Shown here: positions 34,513 to 44,295 of the stretch, piece by piece
Layout of the letters: each line of letters starts with the position of its first letter
Numbering within the stretch: position 1 is the stretch's first letter
NCBI GenBank assembly: GCA_963805645.1
Contig: CAWDVA010000005.1
Location: forward strand, 62,001-126,000
Length of the DNA: 64,000 bases
Direction: 5' to 3'
From: CAVXEH01 sp963805645
Lineage (GTDB): Bacteria; Chloroflexota; Limnocylindria; QHBO01
Notes under the pieces: generated by a model
Seen by the model: the letters and a program-made list of their open reading frames with translations, nothing else
The model's database searches: none
Told to the model about the DNA's origin: nothing
Position numbers and translations under genes: made by a program

Positions 34513-36946
34513 TCCTGATCGGGCGCCGGCACCCGGCGCCGCGGCTGATCCAGGAACCCTGCGCGCCCTGGAGTTCAGCGCGATCGTCGAGCGCCTCGCG
34601 GCGCGGACCGCGTTCGCGCCGTCTCGCGAGCTGGCCGAGGCCATGCTGCCCATGGCACATGCGCGCCACGTCGCCCTGCTCCAGGAGCAGACCGACGAAG
34701 CCGCCCGGCTCCTGGACGAGCAGGCGCAGGCCACGGTGGGCGGGGCACGGGACGTTCGCGGAGCACTCGAGCGCGCCCGGCGCGGGGGGCGCCTTGCCGC
34801 CGCGGAGCTCCTGGAGATCGCCGATACGCTTCGCGCCACGTCCGGCTTCGCCGCGCGTCTCGCCAGCTGGCGTGGCCCGCACCTCGGGGAGGTGCGCGAC
34901 CTGCTGGAGGACGCGCCGGCGCTCCGCGAACGGATCGAGCGCAGCGTCGACGAGGCCGGCGAGGTCCTGGACACCGCATCTGCGGACCTCGCCGCCATCC
35001 GCAAGCGGATGCGGACCGCCCAGGATCGCGTCCGCGAGCGCCTGAACGCCATGCTGCGCTCGACCGACCTGGCGAGCGCCATCGGCGAGGCGATCGTGAC
35101 CGTCCGGGCCGGCCGCTACGTCATACCCGTGCGCGCCGAGGCCAAGAGCCGGGTCAAGGGCATCGTCCACGACCAGAGCGCATCGGGTGCGACTCTCTTC
35201 GTCGAGCCGCTGGGCGTGGTGGAGCTGAACAACACCTGGACCCAGGCCGCCCTCGACGAACAGCGGGAGGTCGAGCGGGTGCTCGAAGCGCTCTCGCGCG
35301 GGGTGGAGGCACAGGCGGAGGCGCTCACCGCCTCTCTCCAGGCGCTGGCGCGGGCGGATCTGTGGATGGCCAGGGCCCGTCTCGGTGCCGAGCTGGACGG
35401 CGTGCGCCCGGCGGTATCCGCCGATGCCCTCGAGCTGCTCTCCGCCCGCCATCCTCTGCTGGGGCCCGGCGCGGTGCCCATCGACCTTCGGCTCGGGGAC
35501 CGGTTCGGGTACCGGGCCATGGTCATCACCGGTCCCAACACGGGCGGCAAGACCGTGTCACTCAAGACGCTCGGATTGCTGGCCCTCATGCACCAGGCCG
35601 GCCTGCGCGTGCCGGCCGCCGACGGCGCCCGTCTGCCGGTCTTCGAGCGGGTCATGGCCGACATCGGCGACGAGCAGAGCATTGCGCAGTCGCTCTCCAC
35701 CTTCTCGAGCCACCTGCGCAACGTGGTGCGATTCGTCGAATCCGCCGGCGAGGGTGCGCTCGTGCTCCTCGACGAGATCGGCGCGGGCACCGACCCCACC
35801 GAGGGGTCTGCCCTGGCCATGGCCATCGTCGAGCGGCTCCTGGCCGCCGGCGCCACGGTCGCCGCCACGACGCACTACGCCGAGCTCAAGACCTTCGCGA
35901 CCGACCACCCGAACGTCACGAACGCATCGGTCGAGTTCGACGTGGCGACGCTGCGCCCCACGTATCGCCTCACCATCGGGCTGCCGGGCAAGAGCCAGGC
36001 CTTCGCCATCGCGGAGCGCCTTGGGCTGCCCCAGGAGGTTCTTGCCGACGCGCAGCAGCGTCTCTCGGCCGAGCACCTGTCCATGGAGGAGACGCTCGCC
36101 GCCATCCAGCGTGCCGAGGTCGCCCGCGGCGAGGAGCTGGAGGAGGCGCGCGGCGATCGGCAGCGAGCCCGCGAGGAGCGCGAACGCGCGCGGGCCGGCA
36201 TCGCCCGTGCGCGTCGCGAGGCGGCGCAGATCCTCGCCGATGCCCGCCACGCAGCCGACGACCTGCTCGGTCGCACGGAGCGCGAGGTGGCCGACCTGCG
36301 CCGCGAGATGCATCGCCTGGAGAACGTCACTCGCGGCCGGCGACGCGGCCCGGGCGAGGCGGGGCTGGAGGTGCTGGAGCAGCGCGCCGCCGCGGCCCGC
36401 GCGGCCGCGGACGATGCGATCGCGCCCCGCTCTCCCGGATCTGAGGCTCGAGCGGACGGCGATACCCCCATGGGCGAGGGCGCGGAGGTCCAGCCGCGCG
36501 TCGGGCTGTGGGGTCGCAGCCGCACGTTGGGAAGCACGGGCCGCATCGTGGAGCGCTCGGGGAAGACCGGGCGCCTGACGCTGGAAACCGAGGGTGCCCG
36601 GCTGGTCCTGCCCGCCGACGACGTCGAGGTGGTGCCCGAACCGATCAGCGGCCCACCGCCGCGCGATGCCGAGGCCGACGAGATGCGCCGCCGCGCCGCC
36701 GCTCGGGTGACGCCCACGCTCGATCTGCACGGAGAGCGAGTGGCGGCCGCGCTGGAGCGGGTGGACGAGTACCTCAACGACGCCCTGCTGGCCGGCATGG
36801 ACAGCGTTGCGATCATCCACGGCGCGGGGACCGGTGCCCTCCGCCGCGCCGTGCGGGAGCACCTCACCCAGCACCCGCGCGTGCGCGGAGCCCGTCCCGG
36901 CCGCCGCGAGGAGGGCGGCGACGGGGCGACGATCGTCGAGCTCTAG
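34487..36946 (+). CDS. mutS2: Endonuclease MutS2
   Basis: An 819-residue MutS2. The core ATPase has Walker A GPNTGGKT (349-356), Walker B LVLLDEIGAGTDP and the ATTHYAELK histidine segment. A long charged coiled coil (about 510-650) precedes a KOW-like part and a C-terminal Smr nuclease domain with TLDLHGERV and IIHGAGTGALRRAV. It acts on recombination intermediates or collided ribosomes rather than mismatches. It overlaps the glycosylase gene by 26 bp. Its TAG lies at 36944-36946 and shares CTAG with the stop of the convergent PBP gene. Confidence 0.94.
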   Translation: MTRTSPVADPDRAPAPGAAADPGTLRALEFSAIVERLAARTAFAPSRELAEAMLPMAHARHVALLQEQTDEAARLLDEQAQATVGGARDVRGALERARRGGRLAAAELLEIADTLRATSGFAARLASWRGPHLGEVRDLLEDAPALRERIERSVDEAGEVLDTASADLAAIRKRMRTAQDRVRERLNAMLRSTDLASAIGEAIVTVRAGRYVIPVRAEAKSRVKGIVHDQSASGATLFVEPLGVVELNNTWTQAALDEQREVERVLEALSRGVEAQAEALTASLQALARADLWMARARLGAELDGVRPAVSADALELLSARHPLLGPGAVPIDLRLGDRFGYRAMVITGPNTGGKTVSLKTLGLLALMHQAGLRVPAADGARLPVFERVMADIGDEQSIAQSLSTFSSHLRNVVRFVESAGEGALVLLDEIGAGTDPTEGSALAMAIVERLLAAGATVAATTHYAELKTFATDHPNVTNASVEFDVATLRPTYRLTIGLPGKSQAFAIAERLGLPQEVLADAQQRLSAEHLSMEETLAAIQRAEVARGEELEEARGDRQRAREERERARAGIARARREAAQILADARHAADDLLGRTEREVADLRREMHRLENVTRGRRRGPGEAGLEVLEQRAAAARAAADDAIAPRSPGSEARADGDTPMGEGAEVQPRVGLWGRSRTLGSTGRIVERSGKTGRLTLETEGARLVLPADDVEVVPEPISGPPPRDAEADEMRRRAAARVTPTLDLHGERVAAALERVDEYLNDALLAGMDSVAIIHGAGTGALRRAVREHLTQHPRVRGARPGRREEGGDGATIVEL

Positions 36947-39721
36947 GGCGCCGCGGTCGGGGTTGGGATCGGGGTGGGGGTCACGACGGGCGCCGGCGTG
37001 GGCGTCCCTGATCCCTTCGGGGTGGGCTTGGGCGGGGGACTGATGCTCGGCCCTGGGGTCACGGTCGCCTCGGGCGTGGGGCTCGGCGACGGGGTGGGGG
37101 ACGGGTGTTGGTGTCGAGGTCGGGACCTCGCCCGGGGTGCACAGCTGGGTGGGCGCCAGCGGGGCGTCCAGGGCCGGGGTCGGGAAGCGCGGCACCTTTG
37201 ACTCCCTGCCGCGCCACTTGTCGATCCACTTGACGTTCGCGCTGACCCAGGTGGGCTGGTCCGCGTTCCACTTCGACAGATCCAGGTAGACCTCGCTGGC
37301 CGGTGCCGTGGGGCTGGCCGAGGCCGACGGGCTGACGCCGGGGCTCGCCGATGCGTCGGGCACCGGCGTGGCACCCAGCTGGTCGCCGCAGCCGGGCTGC
37401 CAGATCTTGCCGGTCGCTGCCTCGATGGTGAGCTGCACGTGCGTCGTGTCCTGCTGTGTCGGCACGTCATCGGCCTTGAAGACCTCGGTGACGGTCCTGG
37501 TCGTGTGAGGACCCGGCAGCATGCCGCTGATGGCGTCGACCTTCTTCTCGACGATGCCCTCGGGCCGGATGAAGTCGTTGTCGGGCAGCTTGTTCTTCGC
37601 CGCGACCTCCGCCATGTAGTCATGCCAGATGAACGTGGGTCCATCCGCGGCGAACACGCCCTTGATCGGCGAGTTGTCGCTGTTTCCCACCCAGACGCCG
37701 GTGACGATGGCGCCTGTGCTGTCGCTCGTATCCTTGGCGGGAGCCAGGTAGCCGAAGGCCTGCAGGTCCTTGAAGTCGTTCGTGGTCCCCGTCTTCAGGG
37801 TTGCGGGTCGTCGGCCGCCGTCGAGTCCGGGCAGCTGGAAGCTGGGACCCCACCACGGGTTGGCCCTTGGATCGGTGTTGTCGGCAAGGATGTCGGTGGT
37901 CAGGTACGCGGCCTGCGCCGAGAGGACCCGCTTGGGCTGTTCGCCGTCGGTGGCATGGTCGTAGATGACCGTCCCGTTGCGATCCGTGATCTTCTCGATC
38001 AGGTACGGCGAGGCGAGCTCGCCGCCGTTGGCGATGGCACCGTAGGCGCCCGCCAGGTCGATCATGTGGACGCCGATGGTGCCCAGGGTCAGCGAGGGCA
38101 CCGCCACCTCCTGCTCCTGGCGCGGATCCCAGCGGATGCCCATCTTCACGGCCTGGTCCACGACGTTCTGCGTCCCGATCACCTGCTGCGCCTTCACTGC
38201 CGGGATGTTCAGCGAGTACTTCAGCGCGTCGCGGATGCGGACGGGGCCGCGCTCCTGGTTGTCCGCGTCCGGCACGGAGTAGCCGTTCACGATGTCGCCC
38301 CGCACGTCCATGAACATGGACGCCGGCGTGATCTTGTTCAGCTCGAAGCCGGTGGAGTAGGTGATGGGCTTGAAGGCGGACCCCGCCTGCCGGTAGGCGG
38401 TGCCCACCACGTCGTAGTAGGGCTTGAAGGTGTCCGACTCCTCGCCGTAGTAGTTGGCGCTGCCGACATAGGCCAGCACGGCGCCGGTCCGGTAGTTCAC
38501 GGTGACCAGCGCGTCGTTGTTGATGTTCCGCTTCTGGTTGAGCCGGTTGATCCAGGTCATGGCCGCCGAGCCGTATTTCGCCTTGAGCTGGGCCGTGGTC
38601 ATGTGGTTCATGTCGTAGGCGATGGCCGCCCATTTCTCGGCCGAGACCTGGTAGCCGTTGTAGTCGAGGGTTGTGGTGATGGTCAGCCCGCCCGAGTCCA
38701 GAAGTGTCTCGCCACCAAGGAGGTCGTTCGCCGCCGCGCGCACGGCGTAGACGAAGTGGGGCGCCTTGTACTGCTGCGATTTCGTGGGCGCCAGGACGAT
38801 CGTCTCCTGCTTCGCGGCGTCGTGCTGCGCCTGGGTGATGAACCCCGACGAGAGCATGTTGTCGAGCACGTAGCCCTCGACGCGGGCGGCATCGGCGTCA
38901 GCGGGCACCACGAGGATCTTGTTGCCATCAGCATCGGTCTGCTGCACCTCGGCCTTGGTGGGATCGAGCGCCGATGGCGCTCGCACCAGGCCGGCCAGCA
39001 TGGCCGCCTCGCCCAGCGTCAGGGTGTTCGCCGCATCGGTCTTCGTGATGTCCTTGCCGAAGTAGGCGTTGGCTGCCGCCCAGATCCCGTAGGCGTTGTC
39101 GCCGTAGTAGATCTGGTTCATGTACATCTCGAGGATCTTCTGCTTGCCCGCGTCGCCGCTGTAGCGCTGCCCCAGGCGCAGGGCGAGGACGGCCTCCTTG
39201 AGCTTGCGCTCGACCTGGCGGCTGGGGTCGGCGAGCAGGTCCGCACCGAAGAGGCGCATCCGGACCAGCTGCTGGCAGATCGTCGACGCTCCGGAGACCT
39301 CGCGACCGGAGGTGACGTTCTGCAGGAAGGCACGCACGATGCTGCGGAAGTCCACGCACGGGTTGGTCCAGAAGGTCTGGTCCTCCGCGGCGACCTGGGC
39401 ATCCACCATGACCTGGGGAATCTGATCGAAGGTGATGGACCGGCGCTGCTCGGCAGCGAAGGTCGCCAGCTGGACGCCGTCGGCCGAGAGCACCTCCGAT
39501 CCCTCGGAGAGCTGGAAGTCCTCCACCCCTGCGACGTTCGGCAGCCCCGAGGTGTACGACGCGTAGACCGCCATCACGCCCAGGAACAGGCCGGCGGCCA
39601 GCACGGCGGAGACGCCCAGGATCATCGCGGGCAGGGCCGCGAGGGAGCCGGATGATCGAGGGCGCGCGGAACGGCGCGGTGCGGGGCCGCGCTGCGGCCG
39701 CGGCGGAAGGCGTCGGGTCAT
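36943..39721 (-). CDS. Class A penicillin-binding protein (PBP1A-like), apparent frameshift near 37096-37100
   Basis: A transmembrane helix (about residues 27-52) anchors a glycosyltransferase 51 domain (catalytic Glu in AAEDQTFW) and a transpeptidase domain with SAFK, SLN and KTGTT motifs. It polymerises and crosslinks peptidoglycan outside the membrane. As sequenced, the frame shifts in the Thr/Pro-rich tail and would run on to 35558 antisense to mutS2. Removing one base from the five-G run at 37096-37100 (five C in the coding sense) restores a tail of PTPSPSPTP repeats ending at TAG 36943-36945, for 925 residues. The ATG at 39721 has no clear Shine-Dalgarno. Confidence 0.88.
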
Positions 39722-39752
39722 CGGCCGAGCAGAGTAGCACGGACCGTACCGG

Positions 39753-39758
39753 TATACT
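39753..39758 (+). promoter_or_regulatory. TATACT -10 box of tyrS
   Basis: TATACT ends 9 nt before the tyrS ATG (39768), so transcription should begin at or next to the start codon. No good -35 box is seen. It belongs to the recurrent set of TANNNT boxes close to starts. Confidence 0.5.
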
Positions 39759-39767
39759 CCACCGGCC

Positions 39768-41033
39768 ATGAGCGGCTCCGTGTTCGACGACCTCAGCTGG
39801 CGCAACCTCATCGCGCACAGCACCGACCCCGATGCACTGCGCGCGGCGCTGGACGGCGCACCGGTCGTCTTCTACTGCGGCTTCGACCCCACCGCGCCGA
39901 GCCTCCATTTCGGGAACCTGGTCCAGCTGGTCACCATGCGCCGCCTGCAGCTGGGCGGGCACAGCCCGATCGCCGTGGTGGGCGGCGCAACCGGCCTGAT
40001 CGGCGACCCGAGCGGACGCAGCGAGGAGCGGGCGCTGAACGCCGAGGAGGTCGTCGCCGACTGGGTCGAACGCATCCGCGGCCAGGTGGAGCGCTACCTC
40101 TCATTCGAGGGCCACAACGCCGCGCGCGTGGTGAACAACCTGGAGTGGTCCCGGCCGATGCACGCGATCGAGTTCCTGCGCGACGTCGGCAAGCACTTCA
40201 GCGTCAACCGCATGCTCGACAAGGAGGTCGTGAGCGCGCGACTGGAGACGGGCATCAGCTACACGGAATTCAGCTACCAGCTGCTGCAGGCACTCGACTA
40301 CCTGGAGCTCCATCGCCGTTACGGCGCCGTGCTGCAGACCGGTGGCAGCGACCAGTGGGGCAACCTGACCGGGGGCGTCGACCTCATCCGACGCGTCACC
40401 GGCGACACGGTGCATGCCCTGGCGACCCCCCTCATCACCAAGGCGGACGGCACCAAGTACGGCAAGACGGCGAGCGGCTCCATCTGGCTGGATCCGCAGA
40501 TGACCAGCCCGTTCGCGTTCTACCAGTACTTCCTCAACCAGGCCGATGCCGACGTCGGTGCGCTGCTGCGCACGTTCAGCTTCCGGACGCATGAGGAGAT
40601 CGAGGCGCTCGATCGCGCCACGACCGAGCGACCAGAGGAGCGTGCAGCGCAGCGGGCGCTGGCCGGTGAGCTCACCGCGCTCGTGCACGGGGAGGAGGAG
40701 TCCGAACGTGCTCTGGCGGCATCCTGGGCCCTGTTCGGCCAGGGTGACCTGGGCGCGCTCGAGGCCGCGACGCTGGCAGCCGCCACCGCCGAGCTGCCGC
40801 GAGCCGAGGTTCCCGCCGCGGCCCTTCCCTCGGTGGTGGACCTGCTGGTGGCCACCGGGCTGTGCGAGAGCCGCGGCGCTGCCAAACGAGCCGTTGCCGA
40901 GGGGGGTGTCTATCTCAACAACGCCCGCGTGAGCGACGCCGGTACGAGCCCGGATCCCGCCGACCTCCTGGCGGGTCGCTGGCTGATCCTGCGTCGGGGA
41001 CGGCGTTCCCTGGCAGCCGTCGAGGCCCGCTGA
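39768..41033 (+). CDS. tyrS: Tyrosine-tRNA ligase
   Basis: A 421-residue class I synthetase. The HIGH-type motif is HFGN (47-50) in FDPTAPSLHFGN, the KMSKS-type motif is KYGKT (230-234), and tyrosine-binding TGGSDQWGNL is present. The C-terminal 80 residues form an S4 RNA-binding domain (SRGAAKRAVAEGGVYLNN). The HFGN and KYGKT forms are typical of the TyrRS group of Gram-positive and related bacteria. Divergent from the PBP gene. Confidence 0.95.
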   Translation: MSGSVFDDLSWRNLIAHSTDPDALRAALDGAPVVFYCGFDPTAPSLHFGNLVQLVTMRRLQLGGHSPIAVVGGATGLIGDPSGRSEERALNAEEVVADWVERIRGQVERYLSFEGHNAARVVNNLEWSRPMHAIEFLRDVGKHFSVNRMLDKEVVSARLETGISYTEFSYQLLQALDYLELHRRYGAVLQTGGSDQWGNLTGGVDLIRRVTGDTVHALATPLITKADGTKYGKTASGSIWLDPQMTSPFAFYQYFLNQADADVGALLRTFSFRTHEEIEALDRATTERPEERAAQRALAGELTALVHGEEESERALAASWALFGQGDLGALEAATLAAATAELPRAEVPAAALPSVVDLLVATGLCESRGAAKRAVAEGGVYLNNARVSDAGTSPDPADLLAGRWLILRRGRRSLAAVEAR

Positions 41034-41039
41034 GCGACC

Positions 41040-41936
41040 TCAGCCCAGCAGCTCCTCCACGAGCTGGCTGGCGACCTCGTCGGCGCGGGCAGGGTAGGGA
41101 AGCTCCAGGCGGATGGCGAGGTCGGTTGCCTGGCGGCGGAAGAGATCCATCGTGGCCCGCAGGCCGCGGATGATGTCCGCCGTCTCGTAGCGGGCAAACG
41201 CGTCCCCCAGCGCATCGACCACCTCGGGTTCCGTCCACCGCTCAAGGAACCGGCCGCCGAACCACGGATCACCGTCGCCGCCATCGCGGCCGCGTGCCTG
41301 CCACTCCAGGACGGTGAGCAACCGCGCTTTCATGTAGCCATCCAGGCAGTCCAACGCCACCCAGCGCTCGCCCCGGCGCAGCTTTCGCGCGGTCCACAGC
41401 GCGTGGTACCAGAAGTCGGAGACGAGGTTCTCGAACTCGACCAGCTGAGGCGGCCACTCGTCGGCCCGTGGGCGGCTCGCGACCCACTCCGGCAGGCTGG
41501 ACAGGATTCCCTCGCGATCGAACAGGATCCGGAAGCCGCGGCCCAGCACCTCGAGCCCCAGCATCCCGTCCGGGCCGGCCCGAATCTCGTCCACCGAGAC
41601 GGGTACCAGGTCCACGTCCGTGCCGTCGGCGAAGAGCACCCGCCGCTCGCGCCGGCCATGGCCGGTCCGCTCGAGGAACGTGATCGCCACCGGTCCCAGG
41701 TGCGCCGACCAGCCAGCATCGGCCAGAAAGAGCTCCGGGTCGTCGACGACCAGCAGCAGGTCGGTGTCGGACCACTCGTCGGCGGGATGATGCTCGCGCG
41801 CTCGCGAGCCGAGCAGGACCAGGGCATGAATGGCGGGCTCGGTCCTGGCGTGGTCCACCACGCGTTCCAGCATGCCGGCCGGGTCCGGCGCGAACCGGAC
41901 GCCGGCGCCTATACGGAACGCGGCGCGCGGGGTCAT
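41040..41936 (-). CDS. Aminoglycoside 6-adenylyltransferase-like nucleotidyltransferase
   Basis: A 298-residue protein with a polymerase-beta-like nucleotidyltransferase core: ALVLLGSRAREHHPADEWSDTDLLLVVDD gives the GS and D-x-D metal motif (S and two Asp of SDTDL). The ANT(6)/AadK helical domain follows, with DFWYHALWTARKLRRGE and a KARLLTVLEW segment. ANT(6) enzymes adenylylate streptomycin; many environmental relatives do not confer resistance, so I name the fold only. The first 20 residues precede the usual start, so ATG 41876 may be the true one. Convergent with tyrS. Confidence 0.78.
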   Translation of the reverse strand: MTPRAAFRIGAGVRFAPDPAGMLERVVDHARTEPAIHALVLLGSRAREHHPADEWSDTDLLLVVDDPELFLADAGWSAHLGPVAITFLERTGHGRRERRVLFADGTDVDLVPVSVDEIRAGPDGMLGLEVLGRGFRILFDREGILSSLPEWVASRPRADEWPPQLVEFENLVSDFWYHALWTARKLRRGERWVALDCLDGYMKARLLTVLEWQARGRDGGDGDPWFGGRFLERWTEPEVVDALGDAFARYETADIIRGLRATMDLFRRQATDLAIRLELPYPARADEVASQLVEELLG

Positions 41937-41946
41937 GACGTCCTCC

Positions 41947-44022
41947 TCAGTGCTTGTCGCCGGCAGCCACCCTGGCCTGGTGATCGCTGATCACGCGGTC
42001 CGCGACGTTGTGCGGGACCTCCGCATAGTGGTCGAGGGCCCACGTGAACCGACCACGCCCCTGCGTGATGCTGCGCAGCTCGGTCGCGTAGTGGAACATC
42101 TCCGCCTGCGGAACCTGTGCCTTGAGGCGCTGCATCCCGTCCGACGAGTCCATCCCGAGCACGTGTCCGCGCTTGGACGTGATCTGGCCCATCACGTCGC
42201 CCATGTACTCGTCGGGCACCGTCACCTCCACCTCGAGCACCGGCTCGAGGAGAATCGGGTCCGCCTCGGTGAAGGCACGCTTGAGGGCCTGGGAGGCGGC
42301 GATCTTGAACGCCATCTCCGAGCTGTCGACGGTGTGGTACGAGCCATCGACCAGGGTCGCCTTGAGGTCGACGATGGGGAAGCCGGCCAGCGCACCCTCG
42401 TCGAGCGCCTCGCGCAACCCCTTCTCGACGGCGGGGATGTACTGCTTGGGAACGACCCCACCCACGATCCGGTCCCCGAACTCGAAGCCCGTGCCGGATT
42501 CGAGCGGCTCGAACTCGATCACGACGTGCCCGTACTGGCCGTGGCCGCCGGTCTGGCGCTTGAACTTGTTGTCGATCTTGGCCCCCCGTCGGATCGTCTC
42601 GCGGTAGGGCACCTGCGGCGTGCCGGTCTTCACCGCGGCCCCGAACTTGCGCTTGAGCCGATCGACGATGACGTCCACGTGCGCGTCGCCCATGGCGGTG
42701 AGGACCGTCTCACCGGTCCCGTCCTGGCGATGGACCTGGACCGACGGCTCCTCCTCCAGGAGCCGGCTCAGGGCCTGTCCCAGCTTGTCCAGGTCTGCCT
42801 TGGACTCGGGCTCGATGCTGACCTGCAGGCTCGGCGCCGGGAACGTGAACGCGGGCAGCTCCACGGCCTGCGAACGATCCGCCACGAGGGTGTCGCCGGC
42901 CTGCGTGGAGGTGAGCTTGGCCACGGCCGCAATGTCGCCGGGGCCAACTTCGGGCAGGTTCTCCTGGTCCTTGCCCATGATGGCCAGCAGGTTGCCGATG
43001 CGCTCCTCCTCCTTCCGCGAGGCGTTGTACAGGTGTCCCTGCGAGCTCAACGTGCCGGAGACCACGCGGAAGTAGGTCAGGCGGCCGACGAACGGATCCG
43101 AGGTCGTCTTGAAGACCTGGGCGACGAAGGGGCCGCTCGGATCGGGAGCGATCGCCTTGCCGTCGGTGGTCGTTCGCGAGCCGACCTCGGCGGGAGAGGG
43201 GACGTGCTTGACGATCATCGACAGGAGCTCGCGAACGCCGATGTTCTTCGCGGCCGATCCCACGAAGACCGGCACCACGGACCCCTCGCGGGTGCCCTTG
43301 TGAAGGGCCGCTCCGACCTCCGCATCGCTGATCTCCTCGCCCTCGAGGTACTTCATCATGAGCTCGTCGCTTGCCTCGGCCGCGGCCTCGACCAGCGCGT
43401 CCCGGCGGGAGTGCTCGGCGCCTTCCATCTCCGGCGGGATGGGCACTTCCTTGGCCTTGCCGCCCTCGTAGACGTTGGCGTGCTCCTCGATGACGTCGAT
43501 GTAGCCGCGGAAGCCGTCGGCGGAGCCGATGGGAAGGTAGACCGGCGCGATCTTGGGGCCGAAGCGCGCCTTGAGCTGGTCAAGGGTCGCGTCGTAGTTC
43601 GCGTTCTCGCGATCCATCTTGTTGATGAACACGAAGCGGGGCAGGCCGCGCTCGTCGGCCAGCCTCCAGACCTCCTCCGTTCCGACCTCGACCCCCGAGC
43701 TGGCGTCGAGGACCACCACCGCGGCATCCACCGCGGCCAGAGCCTCGACCACGTCGGACTGGAAGTCCGCGTAGCCCGGCGTGTCGACGATCGTGACCCG
43801 TACGCCGTCGTGCTCGAGCGAGCCGATGGCCAGGTTGATGCTCTGCTGGCGCTTCTGCTCGTCGGGATCCCAGTCCAGCGTGGCCGTGCCGGCGTCCACG
43901 CTTCCCTGCCTCTGGATCGCGCCGGCGTCGAAGAGCATCGCCTCCGCGAGGCTCGTCTTGCCGGCGCCGCCGTGGGAGATGAGCGCGACGTTCCGGATCT
44001 TGTCGGGGGAGGTGGGCTGCAT
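41947..44022 (-). CDS. Elongation factor G-like GTPase (EF-G2 type)
   Basis: A 691-residue five-domain translational GTPase. The P-loop is SHGGAGKTSL (AHIDAGKTT in standard EF-G), G3 is DTPGYADF, and G4 is NKMD. Domain IV contains GGHGQYGHVVIEFEP, GGVVPKQYIPAVEKG and domain V the DVMGQITSKRGHVLGM. This fits the EF-G2-like branch whose members are not the main translocase. AAGGAG (44028-44033) lies 5 nt before ATG 44022; TTG 44025 is not needed. It is monocistronic or co-transcribed with the nucleotidyltransferase, 10 bp downstream. Confidence 0.9.
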   Translation of the reverse strand: MQPTSPDKIRNVALISHGGAGKTSLAEAMLFDAGAIQRQGSVDAGTATLDWDPDEQKRQQSINLAIGSLEHDGVRVTIVDTPGYADFQSDVVEALAAVDAAVVVLDASSGVEVGTEEVWRLADERGLPRFVFINKMDRENANYDATLDQLKARFGPKIAPVYLPIGSADGFRGYIDVIEEHANVYEGGKAKEVPIPPEMEGAEHSRRDALVEAAAEASDELMMKYLEGEEISDAEVGAALHKGTREGSVVPVFVGSAAKNIGVRELLSMIVKHVPSPAEVGSRTTTDGKAIAPDPSGPFVAQVFKTTSDPFVGRLTYFRVVSGTLSSQGHLYNASRKEEERIGNLLAIMGKDQENLPEVGPGDIAAVAKLTSTQAGDTLVADRSQAVELPAFTFPAPSLQVSIEPESKADLDKLGQALSRLLEEEPSVQVHRQDGTGETVLTAMGDAHVDVIVDRLKRKFGAAVKTGTPQVPYRETIRRGAKIDNKFKRQTGGHGQYGHVVIEFEPLESGTGFEFGDRIVGGVVPKQYIPAVEKGLREALDEGALAGFPIVDLKATLVDGSYHTVDSSEMAFKIAASQALKRAFTEADPILLEPVLEVEVTVPDEYMGDVMGQITSKRGHVLGMDSSDGMQRLKAQVPQAEMFHYATELRSITQGRGRFTWALDHYAEVPHNVADRVISDHQARVAAGDKH

Positions 44023-44115
44023 CAATGCTCCTTGTGGTCGCTATGAAGCGAGCGCCGCCCACCGGTCGGAAATGCGCCGGGGCGGCGAATCATCGGGCCT
44101 CGGAATGGGTATCCA

Positions 44116-44295
44116 TTATAGGTGCGCCGACCCGCAGGTCTCGGCCAGCCACTGGCCCTCGGGACGGTCGAAGGTGCCGACGTACCAGCCCGGCGCGAAC
44201 TCGGCGGTGAGGTCGAGGGCGCCGCCCGCCGTGCGACAGGTATGCACCGTCTCGAGCACGCCGCGGTTCTCTGCGCCCCGGTGAGGGCGGGTCAT
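44116..44295 (-). CDS. Possible small protein, 59 residues
   Basis: An ATG at 44295 overlaps the stop of the methyltransferase-DUF1579 gene (ATGA), and the frame encodes 59 residues with a plausible folded composition (TAEFAPGWYVGTFDRPEGQ) and two cysteines. No family is recognised. The overlap and good codon composition favour a real coupled gene, but the short length leaves chance possible. Confidence 0.42.
   Translation of the reverse strand: MTRPHRGAENRGVLETVHTCRTAGGALDLTAEFAPGWYVGTFDRPEGQWLAETCGSAHL

Noticed and set aside
35558..36942. Run-on C-terminus of the PBP antisense to mutS2
   Set aside because: No PBP homology, and a normal Pro/Thr-rich tail exists in the next frame after a one-base change.
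41040..41936. Calling the nucleotidyltransferase a streptomycin-resistance gene
   Set aside because: Only the fold and metal motif support it; environmental ANT(6)-like proteins often have no resistance role.
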